From positions 186,001 to 250,000 of the forward strand of contig NZ_FNJR01000007.1 in assembly GCF_900104475.1 (NCBI RefSeq): a stretch of 64,000 bases of DNA, written 5' to 3'. Position 1 is the first letter of the stretch. Every line of letters begins with the position of its first letter. Positions 55,326 through 64,000 of the stretch are shown in pieces. Source of the stretch: Actinopolyspora xinjiangensis (GTDB taxonomy: Bacteria; Actinomycetota; Actinomycetes; Mycobacteriales; Pseudonocardiaceae). A program made the position numbers and the translations under genes. Under the pieces are notes generated by a model that ran no database searches, was not told where the DNA came from, and saw only the letters and a list, made by a program, of their open reading frames with translations.

Positions 55326-56207
55326 TCAGAGTTCCAATCCCGCCACGAACTCCTCGGCCAGATCCTTCGGATTGGCCTTGTCCACCGACATCCTCTTGTT
55401 CATGCGGGTGAGGTCCTCGGTGGTCAACCGCTCGGAAACCCTGTTGAGCACTTCGGCCCGCTCCTCGCTCAACGAACCCCGGTGCACCAGTGGCAGCACG
55501 TTCTGCGCCGGGAACATGCTCTTCGGGTCCTCCAGCGCCACCAGGTCGTCCCGGTCGATCGCGGCGGTGGTGCTGAACAGGTTCGCCACCTGGACGCGGC
55601 CGTCGTTGAGGGCGTTGACCCGGACGCTGCCCGCTTCCAGATTCCTGATGTCGGCGAAGGTGCAGCCGTACACCTCGGAGATGCGCTGCTTCCAGCGGGG
55701 CGCCCACTCCGACGGAGCTCCCAGCACCAGGTCACCGCACCGCGGCCCCAGGTCCGCCATGGAACGCAGCCCGCTGTCGGCGGTCTCGCGTGTCACGGTG
55801 AGCACGTCGGAGTTCTCCGCCGAGGAGTAGTCCAGCACGCGGAGTTCCTCCGGCAGCGCGTCCCGGAGCTCCCGGTAGATCCGCTCGGAACCGGTGGCCT
55901 CGGTGCCGTCGTCGAAGTGGCGCAGCAGGTTACCGGTGTACTCCGGGATCACCGAGACCTCGCCGTCACGCACCGCGTTGACGTAGACCTCGCGGGCGCC
56001 GATCCGCCCCTTCGTGGTGACCTCGGCACCGGTGCCGCGCAGCGCCTCGGCGTAGATCTCCATCAGCAGCTGGCTCTCGCTGAAGTTCGCCGAACCGACC
56101 ACGATCGGTCCTCCGGAGTCCCCACCGGACTCGGTGGGGTCCGCGCACCCGGACAGCAGTCCCATGGCCGCCACCAGCGCGATCACCGGTGCGACGAGCC
56201 GCTTCAT
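55326..56207 (-). CDS. Osmoprotectant ABC transporter substrate-binding lipoprotein
   Basis: 293 residues. A lipoprotein signal peptide with lipobox LLSGC (Cys near 21) is followed by a type 2 binding-protein fold of the glycine betaine/choline (ProX/OpuBC/OsmF) group: IVVGSANFSESQLLMEIYAE, VSVIPEYTGNLLRHF near 93, and LEDPKSMFPAQNVLPLV near 235. Captures betaine, choline or a related solute outside the membrane. Its ATG overlaps the stop of the permease gene upstream. Last gene of the four-gene operon. Confidence 0.93.
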   Translation of the reverse strand: MKRLVAPVIALVAAMGLLSGCADPTESGGDSGGPIVVGSANFSESQLLMEIYAEALRGTGAEVTTKGRIGAREVYVNAVRDGEVSVIPEYTGNLLRHFDDGTEATGSERIYRELRDALPEELRVLDYSSAENSDVLTVTRETADSGLRSMADLGPRCGDLVLGAPSEWAPRWKQRISEVYGCTFADIRNLEAGSVRVNALNDGRVQVANLFSTTAAIDRDDLVALEDPKSMFPAQNVLPLVHRGSLSEERAEVLNRVSERLTTEDLTRMNKRMSVDKANPKDLAEEFVAGLEL

Positions 56208-56902
56208 CGTTGTTCCCTCCTGCCTCGGGGCCCTGCCCCGGTCTCTGCGACGACGAGCATCACCCCGCGCGGTACGAGCAACCGGGTGAGTCCGGCCAGC
56301 ACCAGGTCGACCAGCACGGCCAGCAGCGCGATCAGGATCGCGGCCGAGGCCATCTGGTCGTAGTGCCTGATCGCCTGCCCTTCGATGAGCAACTTCCCCA
56401 AACCGCCGAGCCCGACGTAGGCCGCTATCGCGGTCGTGGCCATGACCTGCAGCATCGCGTTGCGCACCCCGCCCATCAGCAGGGGCAGCGCGTTCGGGAG
56501 CTCGACCTGCCACAACCGCTGCGCCGAGCTCATCCCCATGCCCCTGGCCGCGTCGACCGCATCGGCGGGGACCGCGTTCACCCCCGCGTAGGTGCCCGAC
56601 AGCACGGCCGGGAAGGCCAGCACCACCAGAGCGGCCAGCGCGGCGCTTCCCTGGTACAGCATCGCGAGGCCGGTGACCAGCCCCAGCGTGGGCAGGGCGC
56701 GCACGGCGTTGCCGAACGCCACCACGAGCACCGAACCGCGACCGGTGTGTCCGATGTAGAGGCCGAGCGGGATCGCGATCACGGCGGCGGCGCAGACCGC
56801 GAAGACGCAGTAGAGCAGGTGCAGCCAGCTCTGGCGCAGCACACCCTCACCACCGGTCCAGTGGGCCGGGTCGAGCAGCCACGCGGCTATTTCGCTGATC
56901 AC
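56204..56902 (-). CDS. Osmoprotectant ABC transporter permease
   Basis: 232 residues, about six membrane segments, with the permease EAA-type loop ARGMGMSSAQRLWQVELPNA near 136-155. One of two homologous permeases of the importer. GTG 56902 overlaps the preceding permease gene's stop (GTGA). Pairs with the other permease and the CBS-domain ATPase. Confidence 0.93.
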   Translation of the reverse strand: MISEIAAWLLDPAHWTGGEGVLRQSWLHLLYCVFAVCAAAVIAIPLGLYIGHTGRGSVLVVAFGNAVRALPTLGLVTGLAMLYQGSAALAALVVLAFPAVLSGTYAGVNAVPADAVDAARGMGMSSAQRLWQVELPNALPLLMGGVRNAMLQVMATTAIAAYVGLGGLGKLLIEGQAIRHYDQMASAAILIALLAVLVDLVLAGLTRLLVPRGVMLVVAETGAGPRGRREQR

Positions 56903-57573
56903 GAGCCGATCACCGCCCGACCGGCGCGCTCCCAGGGCGTCAGCGAGCGCCACCCCACGACCAGCAGCAGGTCCACCAGCAGGGCCAGCAGCACCGTGAG
57001 CACGATCCCCACCGGAATCTGCACGAGATCCGGGCGCTCGAAACCGACCATGAACAGCCGTCCCAGACCGCCGCTGCCGACCAGCGCGCCCACGCTGACG
57101 AGGCTGATGTTGCTCACGGAGGCGACCCGCACCGCGGAGGTCAGCGCGGGCACCGCCAGCGGCAGCTCCACGGCGAGGAACCGACGGTGCGGCCGGTAGC
57201 CCATGGCCGTGGCGGCCACGGTGACGTGCGTGGGAACCGACTCCAACGCGTCGACCACCGGGCGCACCAGCAGTGCCGTCGTGTAGAGCGTCAGCGCGAT
57301 GACGATGTTGACCGGAGATGTGTAACCGGTGCCGATGATGCCGGGCAGCAGTACGAACACCGCCAGCGAGGGGATGGTGTAGACGACTCCGGCGGTGCCG
57401 AGCAGCGCTCCCCGCAACCAGCGGACCCGCTGGGCGAGCCGACCCAGCGGCAGCGCCAGCGACACACCGGCGATCAGCGGGACCAGCGCGAGGTAGACGT
57501 GCTGGCCGAGTTGTTCCAGCAGCACCTCTCGGTTGGACGGGCTGGAGAGGTACCTGACCAGTTCGTCGATCAA
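56899..57573 (-). CDS. Osmoprotectant ABC transporter permease
   Basis: 224 residues with about six membrane segments and the EAA-type loop ATAMGYRPHRRFLAVELPLA. The only start that fits is TTG 57573, which overlaps the ATPase stop by 4 bp (TTGA). Second permease subunit, paralogous to the gene that follows. Confidence 0.9.
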   Translation of the reverse strand: MIDELVRYLSSPSNREVLLEQLGQHVYLALVPLIAGVSLALPLGRLAQRVRWLRGALLGTAGVVYTIPSLAVFVLLPGIIGTGYTSPVNIVIALTLYTTALLVRPVVDALESVPTHVTVAATAMGYRPHRRFLAVELPLAVPALTSAVRVASVSNISLVSVGALVGSGGLGRLFMVGFERPDLVQIPVGIVLTVLLALLVDLLLVVGWRSLTPWERAGRAVIGS

Positions 57574-58682
57574 CGAAAAGCACCTTCGGACACCGCGGGA
57601 TGCCGCCCGGACTCCAGGATCTCCAGCACCTGCCGGGCGGTGACCACGCCGAGGTAGACCCCGTCCTCGTCCACGACGACCCCCAGACCGGAAGGCGAGG
57701 ACAGCGCGGCGTCCAACGCGCCCCGCAGCGGCGCGCCGCCGGTGTGCAGCGAACCGCCCGCGATCAGCTGGTCCTCGGTGAGCTGACCGTGGATGGTGGC
57801 CTCGGGTGGGAGCCAGCCGCGCGGCCGGTCGTGGGTGTCGAGCACCAGCACCCAACCGGCCTGGCTGGGCACGTCCGCGCTGGTGTCACCGATGCGGACG
57901 GTGTCGACCGAACCGGCCCGAAGCCCCGATGAGTCCACAAAGGACAGTCGCCTGTAGCCACGGTCGCGGCCGACGAACGAGGTCACGAAGTCGTCGGCCG
58001 GCTCGGCGAGCAGTTGTTCCGGGGGCGCGTACTGGGCGAGGTATCCGCCCTGCCGCAGTACCGCGACGTTCTCGCCGAGCTTGACCGCCTCGTCGATGTC
58101 GTGCGTGACGAACAGGACGGTCTTGCCCAGTTCGCCCTGCAACCGCAGCAACTCGTCCTGCAGTCCCTCCCGCACCACGGGGTCGACGGCGCTGAACGGC
58201 TCGTCCATCAGCAGCACGGGCGGGTCGGCGGCCAGCGCACGGGCGACCCCGACACGCTGCTGCTGCCCCCCGGAGAGCTGGGCGGGATAACGCTTGCCGA
58301 TCTCGGAAGGCAACCCGACGCGTTCCAGCAGTCCCTCGGCCCTGCGTCGCGCCTCGCGCCTGCCGTGGCCGAACAACCTCGGCACGGTGGCCACGTTGTC
58401 CCGCACCGTCCGGTGCGGGAAGAGCCCGGCCTGCTGGATGACGTAACCGATGCCGCGGCGAAGCCGAGCCGGTTCCGAATCCCGGACGTCGCCACCGTCG
58501 AGCAGCACGGCGCCCGAGGAGGGTTCGATCATCCGGTTGACCATTCGCAGCAGCGTGGTCTTGCCACAGCCGGAGGGACCGACCAGCACGGTTACCGTGC
58601 CCGCCGGAACGGTCAGGCTCAACTCCTGCACGGCGACCGTGCCGTCGTCGTACTGCTTGCGCACGGACCGGAACTCGATCAC
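57570..58682 (-). CDS. Osmoprotectant ABC transporter ATPase with CBS domains
   Basis: 370 residues. ATPase domain: Walker A GPSGCGKTTL near 35, Q-loop VIQQAGLFPH near 83, signature QLSGGQQQRVGVARAL near 135, Walker B VLLMDEPFSAVDP near 159, H-loop FVTHDIDEA. The C-terminal 120 residues form tandem CBS domains, which in OpuA/OpuC-type importers sense ionic strength or c-di-AMP. First gene of the operon; GTG 58682 follows GGGAGGGGG. Divergent from the polyamine synthase-like gene. Confidence 0.94.
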   Translation of the reverse strand: MIEFRSVRKQYDDGTVAVQELSLTVPAGTVTVLVGPSGCGKTTLLRMVNRMIEPSSGAVLLDGGDVRDSEPARLRRGIGYVIQQAGLFPHRTVRDNVATVPRLFGHGRREARRRAEGLLERVGLPSEIGKRYPAQLSGGQQQRVGVARALAADPPVLLMDEPFSAVDPVVREGLQDELLRLQGELGKTVLFVTHDIDEAVKLGENVAVLRQGGYLAQYAPPEQLLAEPADDFVTSFVGRDRGYRRLSFVDSSGLRAGSVDTVRIGDTSADVPSQAGWVLVLDTHDRPRGWLPPEATIHGQLTEDQLIAGGSLHTGGAPLRGALDAALSSPSGLGVVVDEDGVYLGVVTARQVLEILESGRHPAVSEGAFR

Positions 58683-59041
58683 CGAGCCCCCTCCCGGATC
58701 ACCGACGGTCACTCGCCGACCGTCGCAAGCCTCGCCGAGCTTAACCCGATCAGCTGGCTCACGCGATGTAATGAGACTTACGCGTAATCACCACTCCGCC
58801 CTAGTGACAGAAATGAACCGAACGCACTCAGAGTCACTCACACGGGTGATGAGAACCGGGTCTTCCACCGGGAGGACGACGGGAGCTCCAGCCGAACGGC
58901 GAACCGGTCGGGAACGAACGGGGGTCCTCGGTGAGAAACACCGTCGAACCGGGCGCCGGGATGTGGGACGGCCGCGGATGTGCACAATTGGTCCAGCACC
59001 GCCGAACCGAACGAGGGCGGACACCGACAGCGGGACGGGAC
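58683..59041. other. Divergent promoter region, osmoprotectant operon / bpsA-like gene
   Basis: No gene. AT-richer DNA at 58760-58860 contains a 10-bp palindrome TTACGCGTAA (58778-58787), a possible operator, and probably the promoter of the leftward operon. Confidence 0.45.
58778..58787. promoter_or_regulatory. 10-bp palindrome upstream of osmoprotectant operon
   Basis: TTACGCGTAA, self-complementary, 96 bp upstream of the ATPase start. A short palindrome, so chance occurrence is possible. Confidence 0.3.
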
Positions 59042-60589
59042 ATGAGCACCCAGGTTGAGGTCGCCGCCGACTCCGGGGGAGTCGAGGCGGTTCGCGAGCG
59101 ACTCCGACGCGAGGGCGCGCTCGCGCGCCCGCTGCGCCACGTCTTCACCCTGCTGGCCCGACAACCGCACTCGCTGTCGGAACTGGTGCGGATCTGCCGC
59201 ACCCCGCGCCGAACGGTCGAGGAACTGATTCGCCTGGCGGGCGAGGACGTCGAGCACTGTCCGGACGGCTATCGACTGCGGGACTCGGTCCACGAGCTCT
59301 ACCGGCGGCACGTCCGGCTGGACGTTCCCGAGCCCACCAGGACCGACGAGGAGGTCGAGCGGCTGCTGCGCGACTTCGTCGCCACCGGCCCCGCCCCCTG
59401 CGCCGCGCTGGACCACGTGACGGCCACCCCCGGGACCGCGCTGCGCCGGGCCGCGTGGCTGCGCGACAACTACGACCTCAGCCGGGCCCACCTGCTGCTG
59501 CTCGGCGACCACGACCTGACCTCGCTGGCCAGTTGCCTGTTGGTGCCGGAACTGCGGGTCACCGTGGTGGACCTGGACGAACGGATACTCGCCCACATCG
59601 ACGGCATCGCCGCCGAGTACCGGCTCCCGGTGCACACCGTGCACGCCGATCTGCGGTTCGGGCTGCCACCGGCGCTCGTGGACGGATTCGAACTGGTCTT
59701 CAGCGACCCGCCCTACACCCCGGAGGGGATCGGGCTGTTCACCGCCCGAGCGGCGGAGGCCATGGCAGACGGCAACAGCAGGTTGCTGCTGGCCTACGGC
59801 TTCAGCTCCCGCACCCCCGCCCTGGGGCACAAGGTGCAGCAGGAACTGCTGCGCCTGGGCATGGTCTTCGAGAACATCGTCAGCGGGTTCAACGAGTACC
59901 ACGGCGCGGAGGCCATCGGCGCGACGAGCGCGCTGTACGTGTGCCAGCCGACCGGGCGGGCCCACAAGTCCACCGGTGAACGGCAGGCGATCTACACCCA
60001 CGGTCCGCAGTCGCTGGAGAGCGGCGGCGAACCTCCCGGAGCGGAGTTCCTGCGGGCGATCGGTGACACGCTCGGCAGCGAGGTGACCGAGCTGCGCTCG
60101 CCCGGATGGCAACGCCCGCTGCGCACCGCCGGAGCCGTCCCCGTATTCGATCTACGCGCCGACCCCGGACCGTGGCTGCTGCGCACGCTGCTGGCCTGCA
60201 ACGCCGATCGGGCCGGATTCCTGGTCCCGAACCGACACCCCGACATCACCAGCGAACACGCGCAGCACTCGCTGCTGCGCCTGATGGGGGCCAAGTACCA
60301 GCTGTGCTTCCAGCGAGGCAAACCGGACGCCAACCACGCGCTCGTGGTCGCGGAGCGCAGCAAGCAGGGTGGCGGTGTCGCCGGGTACCTCTCGCACCGG
60401 GCGCACGGCAAGATCGGCAACATCTGGCGCGAGGCGCTGATCGCGAACTCCGAGACCCCGTTGACCAAGCGGGAGGCGCGGGAGCACGTCGAGGCGCTCG
60501 TAACCGACAGCGCGGACCTGGGACTGCGGCTGATCGACCTGCCCAGACACCGGTTGGACACGCTACTGCACACCGAGGCCGGGCAGTGA
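59042..60589 (+). CDS. BpsA-like (bis-aminopropyl)spermidine synthase family protein
   Basis: 515 residues. The N-terminal winged helix (about 25-95; LSELVRICRTPRRTVEELIR) and Rossmann-type aminopropyltransferase domain (about 140-320) match the DUF43/BpsA family. The nucleotide-site loop reads LLLLGDHDLTSLA near 148 and the catalytic-type motif FSDPPYTPEGIG near 220. Archaeal and Thermus BpsA transfer aminopropyl groups to spermidine to make branched polyamines. This protein carries an additional C-terminal region of about 180 residues, and the family GDDD loop is GDHD. ATG 59042 follows GGGACGGGAC. Activity in actinobacteria is, to my knowledge, not established. Confidence 0.85.
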   Translation: MSTQVEVAADSGGVEAVRERLRREGALARPLRHVFTLLARQPHSLSELVRICRTPRRTVEELIRLAGEDVEHCPDGYRLRDSVHELYRRHVRLDVPEPTRTDEEVERLLRDFVATGPAPCAALDHVTATPGTALRRAAWLRDNYDLSRAHLLLLGDHDLTSLASCLLVPELRVTVVDLDERILAHIDGIAAEYRLPVHTVHADLRFGLPPALVDGFELVFSDPPYTPEGIGLFTARAAEAMADGNSRLLLAYGFSSRTPALGHKVQQELLRLGMVFENIVSGFNEYHGAEAIGATSALYVCQPTGRAHKSTGERQAIYTHGPQSLESGGEPPGAEFLRAIGDTLGSEVTELRSPGWQRPLRTAGAVPVFDLRADPGPWLLRTLLACNADRAGFLVPNRHPDITSEHAQHSLLRLMGAKYQLCFQRGKPDANHALVVAERSKQGGGVAGYLSHRAHGKIGNIWREALIANSETPLTKREAREHVEALVTDSADLGLRLIDLPRHRLDTLLHTEAGQ

Positions 60590-60754
60590 TCTCCGCTCCC
60601 ACGCGGTTTCCCGGCAGCTCTCGGAATCCACGACGCGCTGAAGCGGCCGGCACCCAAGCCGAGCCCACGCTCCGGCGCACCGCCAGGGGGACTCCCCGGA
60701 TCGCCACGAGGACGTCGCCGGGATCGTGCCGACCGCTGCCCAACATCGTTCCCA

Positions 60755-60779
60755 CGAGAGCCGTGCCGGAGGTTCCGCC
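60755..60779. repeat. 25-bp intergenic repeat, copy C
   Basis: Exact 25-bp match to copy A at 27728-27752, in the spacer between two convergent genes. Confidence 0.85.
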
Positions 60780-60816
60780 ACGCCACCACGCTCGGGAACC
60801 GGCGTGGCGAAGTCCC

Positions 60817-63273
60817 CTAGTTCCGGCCACGAGCGGCCAGGAGGGAACCGCCCGCCAGCATCGCGTGGAACTCGGGGGCGGGCACCGGCGGTGAGAAGAA
60901 CCAACCCTGGTGCTTGTCGACCCCCGCTCCGAGCAGGGTGTCGAACTGCTGGGCGTTCTCCACTCCCTCGGCGACGCAGCTCCTCCCCATGGCGCCCGCC
61001 ATGTCCACGACCGCCTTGGCCACCGCGAAGTCACCGCTGTCGGAGTGGATCTCGGAGACGAACCCGCGATCGACCTTGATGATCTGGGCGGGCAGCTCCT
61101 TGAGTCGCGCCAGCGAGGAGAACCCCGTGCCGAAGTCGTCCACCGCGAAGCGAGCGCCCCGGTTGACCAGCTCCCGCATGCCCGAACGAGTACGGGCGGG
61201 CAGGTCGACCAGCGAACTCTCGACCAGCTCCAGGACCACCCGGTCCCAGGAGATGCCCGCGTGCCTCACGCAGTCGGTGACGTAGTCGACGAAGTCGGGG
61301 TCCCCCGGCACCATCCCGGCCAGGTTCACCGCCACCGAGACCGCCGTATCACCCGAACCGGGCCACTCCGCCGCCTCGGACAGGGCGTTGCGCAGCACCC
61401 AGCGGTCGATGTCGCGCATCAACCCACCCTGGTCGGCCACCGGCAGGAACACCCCTGGGGAGAGCAGCCCACGTTCCTGGTGCGGCCAGCGCAGCAGGGC
61501 CTCGGCGCTGACGATTAGGCCGTGCCGGTCCACCACGGGCTGGTAGTACAGCGTCAGCTGGTCGTGATGGAGCGCCTCCCGCAGCTGCCCCTCCAGGTGG
61601 AGCTGGCTGTCGGCGGAAGCCATCAACGACGGCCCGGCCAACGAGACCCTGCCGGGGCCACCCCGTTTGGCCTCGAACATGGCGGCGTCGGCGAAGCGGA
61701 GCAGATCCGCACCGTCGTTGGTGCCGTCGGGGACCGAGGCACCGATGGAAGCCGATACCCGGACCAGCTGGCCACGCACCGGCACGGCCGTGCGCAACAG
61801 CCCGGAGACCCTGGTGGCCAACGAGTCGGTGCCGCCCACCTCGTGCACGTCGGCGCAGATGACCACGAACTCGTCGCCGGAGATCCGCGCCGCCACGCAG
61901 CCGTCCGGCAGTCCGCCCTCCAAGCGCCGGGCCAACGCCACGAGCAGATCGTCGCCCGCGTCGTGCCCCAACGAGTCGTTGATCCGCTTGAAGTTGTCGA
62001 TGTCGCAGAACAGCACCGCGATGCGATCCGGGTCGCCCTCGGCGAGCATGCTGGTCAGCATCGCCTTGACCGCCGCCCGGTTCGGCAGCCCCGTCAGCTC
62101 GTCGTGGGTGGCCTGGAAACGCAACGCCTCGGCGTTGCGGCGACGCTCGGTCACGTCCTGGAAAACCACCAGCCAGGATTTCGTGCCGTCGTCGCGCACC
62201 GACAGTGCGGTGTGCAGCTCGCAGTAGACCGGTTGCCCATCGGAACGGGCGAGCATCCGCTGCACCGGTTCACCGCGCCGTCCTCGCGGGATGTCGCTCA
62301 GTTCGGTGGCGGCGAGTTCGATGTTCCCCTCGTCGGGGTGGGTGATCGCGCCGATCGTGTTGCCCCGTAAGGATTCCAGCGGGTAACCGAGCAACTCGCA
62401 CATCGCGTCGTTGGCCTCGATCAGCCGCTCGCTCTCGTCGAACAGCCCGATACCGACCGGGACGACGCCGACGAGGTCGGTGAAGCGTTGGCTGGAACGC
62501 TCCATCCGGGTAACAGCGGTACGTTGTTCGGTCACGTCCTGTGCGGTGCCGACCAGCAGCGGGCGGTCAGCCACGTCGGTGATGACAGCACCGTGGCAGA
62601 GCAGGATGCGCATCGTCCCGTCCGGCCTGACGTAACGCTGTTCCACCTCCATGGGGATGTGGTTCTGGGTCAGTTCCCGCCAGCTACGGGCCACCCGCGG
62701 CTGGTCCTCCGGGTGGGTGTGACCGAGGTAGTACTCGAAAGTGGTCTCGGTGCCGGGTGGCGTTCCCGTGATCTCCAGCAGGGTCTCGGACAACCGGAGC
62801 TCGTTGGTGTGCGGATTGCCCTCCCAGGTGCCCAGCCCCGCGACACGTTGCGCGTTCTGCAACTTGCGGCGCTCGTTGGCCAGGGTCCGCGCGGTGGGGG
62901 TCATCAGGTCGGAGACGTCGACCAGCAGCGTGACCGTCAACCTGGGGTTGCCCCGGTTCGACCAGCTCAGTACCCGGAACCAGACGTCCTCGGGGCGGTC
63001 GCGCGGCTTGGCGAACTCGTCCTCGACAGTCAACAGGCCGGTCAGCGAACGTCCCGTGAGCTCACTTCCCCGAGCCGCTCCCAGCAGGGTGGCGGCCTGG
63101 TCGGTGGCTCGGATGACCACGCCGGACGGGTCACTCAACAGGGCGGGGGCGTCAGGCAGGGGCTCCACCGCCGCCCCGAGGTCCGCGGCCACGCCGGTAC
63201 CGACCGGCTCGTACGCCTCCGGGGGATGTGGTTCCGCCCGGAGCCGTCGGTCCTGTTTGCTGCGTTCGGTCAC
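60817..63273 (-). CDS. PAS-PAS-PAS GGDEF-EAL c-di-GMP signalling protein
   Basis: 818 residues, no membrane segment, so cytoplasmic. Three PAS/PAC regions (about 45-130, 150-260, 265-385) precede a GGDEF domain (about 395-555) and an EAL domain (about 560-805). The diguanylate-cyclase signature is SGDEF near 461, an accepted variant. The EAL motif EALLRW (near 588), ELVESS, and DDFGTGFSSL (near 712) with the metal-binding acids are retained, so both synthesis and hydrolysis are possible. PAS domains would set the balance according to an unknown signal. Confidence 0.95.
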   Translation of the reverse strand: MTERSKQDRRLRAEPHPPEAYEPVGTGVAADLGAAVEPLPDAPALLSDPSGVVIRATDQAATLLGAARGSELTGRSLTGLLTVEDEFAKPRDRPEDVWFRVLSWSNRGNPRLTVTLLVDVSDLMTPTARTLANERRKLQNAQRVAGLGTWEGNPHTNELRLSETLLEITGTPPGTETTFEYYLGHTHPEDQPRVARSWRELTQNHIPMEVEQRYVRPDGTMRILLCHGAVITDVADRPLLVGTAQDVTEQRTAVTRMERSSQRFTDLVGVVPVGIGLFDESERLIEANDAMCELLGYPLESLRGNTIGAITHPDEGNIELAATELSDIPRGRRGEPVQRMLARSDGQPVYCELHTALSVRDDGTKSWLVVFQDVTERRRNAEALRFQATHDELTGLPNRAAVKAMLTSMLAEGDPDRIAVLFCDIDNFKRINDSLGHDAGDDLLVALARRLEGGLPDGCVAARISGDEFVVICADVHEVGGTDSLATRVSGLLRTAVPVRGQLVRVSASIGASVPDGTNDGADLLRFADAAMFEAKRGGPGRVSLAGPSLMASADSQLHLEGQLREALHHDQLTLYYQPVVDRHGLIVSAEALLRWPHQERGLLSPGVFLPVADQGGLMRDIDRWVLRNALSEAAEWPGSGDTAVSVAVNLAGMVPGDPDFVDYVTDCVRHAGISWDRVVLELVESSLVDLPARTRSGMRELVNRGARFAVDDFGTGFSSLARLKELPAQIIKVDRGFVSEIHSDSGDFAVAKAVVDMAGAMGRSCVAEGVENAQQFDTLLGAGVDKHQGWFFSPPVPAPEFHAMLAGGSLLAARGRN

Positions 63274-63631
63274 GGACCAACCTCCGCATCACCACTGCGT
63301 TCGCGCCATGCCTCCGCACCGGCTGACCCCTCGATAGTGACTTGCGCCACAAGGGATGGTTCCGACCATACCGGCGTTCGAGTGAAAAGCTAAGCCGTGA
63401 CGTCACCGTTACGGCTGACTCCTCTCAAGCTGGGACGTGCAACAGTCGACAGCGTGACGCTGTGTCGAGCAAATCACACCGCATTGTTCGGAGCCGAGGA
63501 GGTCGGTGAGCGGACCTGGTCCGTGAGCACCGGTCACCGGCGAGGCGGAGTCCCTCCCGAAACGAGCCGGACCCGGTCGACGGCGGCAGCACCCTCGACC
63601 GGGTCCGATTCACGCTGGGACGCGGCGGGAA
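63274..63631. other. 360-bp intergenic region
   Basis: No gene. A hairpin-capable segment AGCCGT-N12-ACGGCT (about 63393-63416) encloses the 10-bp palindrome GTGACGTCAC (63397-63406), upstream of the PAS-GGDEF-EAL gene. Confidence 0.4.
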
Positions 63632-64000
63632 TCAGGCCGTGGCGACTCCGTCCTCGCGAGCGGCCTCGGCGACGGCGGCGGCGACCTCGGGGGCCACCCG
63701 GGGATCCAGCGGACTGGGCACGATGTAGTCGGCGGACAGCTCCTCCGAGGCGACCGCCGCGATCGCCTCGGCAGCCGCGACCTTCATCCGGTCGCTGATC
63801 ATCCGGGAACCGGCGTCGAGAGCCCCCTTGAAGATGCCCGGGAACGCCAGCACGTTGTTGATCTGGTTCGGGAAGTCGCTGCGACCGGTGGCCACCACGC
63901 TCGCGTGCCTGGCCGCCACCTCCGGACGGATCTCCGGATCCGGGTTGGACAGCGCGAACACGATCGCGTCCTCGGCCATGGTCGCCACCAGTTCCTCCGG
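63632..64000 (-). CDS. NAD(P)-dependent malic enzyme, C-terminal part
   Basis: The frame runs leftward from beyond the right edge, so only about the last 122 residues are seen. AIVFALSNPDPEIRPE, then VVATGRSDFPNQINNVLAFPG and GIFKGALDAGSR, is the conserved C-terminal block of short bacterial malic enzymes, ending near RMKVAAAEAIAAVASEELS and DPRVAPEVAAAVAEAA. Oxidative decarboxylation of malate to pyruvate. The catalytic Tyr/Lys and cofactor loop lie outside the window. Confidence 0.94.
   Translation of the reverse strand, partial: PEELVATMAEDAIVFALSNPDPEIRPEVAARHASVVATGRSDFPNQINNVLAFPGIFKGALDAGSRMISDRMKVAAAEAIAAVASEELSADYIVPSPLDPRVAPEVAAAVAEAAREDGVATA

Overview
The window is high-GC actinobacterial DNA (about 70 % G+C, many GTG starts, frequent ATGA/GTGA/TGATG gene overlaps). 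A fused E2/E1 2-oxoglutarate enzyme (kgd), XRE+DUF397 regulator pairs, a PPE/EspG/DUF3558 type VII secretion cassette and a histidine-utilisation operon under an IclR-type gene point to the Pseudonocardiales (Actinopolyspora/Saccharopolyspora type). An osmoprotectant ABC importer beside a branched-polyamine synthase homologue would suit a halotolerant member, but that is inference. No rRNA, tRNA, insertion sequence, prophage or CRISPR array was recognised.

Layout. 1-8.5 kb: 3' part of a PucR-family regulator, alanine dehydrogenase with a strong terminator, a two-gene ABC transporter, and a heat-shock neighbourhood (Hsp20, a small membrane protein, a MerR/HspR-like regulator). 9-15.6 kb: two alpha/beta hydrolases, a TetR regulator with a 24-bp palindromic operator facing a small membrane protein plus CPBP protease, a VapBC pair and a GNAT protein. 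15.7-21.5 kb: small Cys-containing proteins, an XRE/DUF397 pair, and an orphan type VII cassette (small helical protein, DUF3558-like lipoprotein, PPE-like protein, EspG) crossed by an AT-rich island. 21.6-31.7 kb: a gene broken by two frameshifts, a three-gene ABC system, a PAP2 phosphatase, and a 1299-residue fused ABC exporter.

32-38.9 kb: kgd, a decayed toxin-antitoxin pair, a small kgd-neighbour protein and two paralogous secreted proteins. 39.4-44.6 kb: threonine catabolism (tdh-kbl) overlapping a LysR gene, an aldehyde dehydrogenase and an Asp23 protein. 44.8-53 kb: hutH-hutU-M20-hutF-hutI read leftward, with a divergent IclR gene; together they take histidine to glutamate, with an M20 amidohydrolase in the place of the usual N-formylglutamate deformylase.

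53.3-55 kb: a tandem array of four related small membrane proteins, three preceded by the same upstream DNA element. 55.3-60.6 kb: a four-gene osmoprotectant importer divergent from a BpsA-like polyamine synthase. 60.8-64 kb: a PAS-GGDEF-EAL protein and the 3' end of a malic enzyme running off the window.

The least explained features are the four-copy membrane-protein array with its shared promoter element, the mosaic type VII cassette, and the paired secreted proteins at 38.1-38.9 kb.
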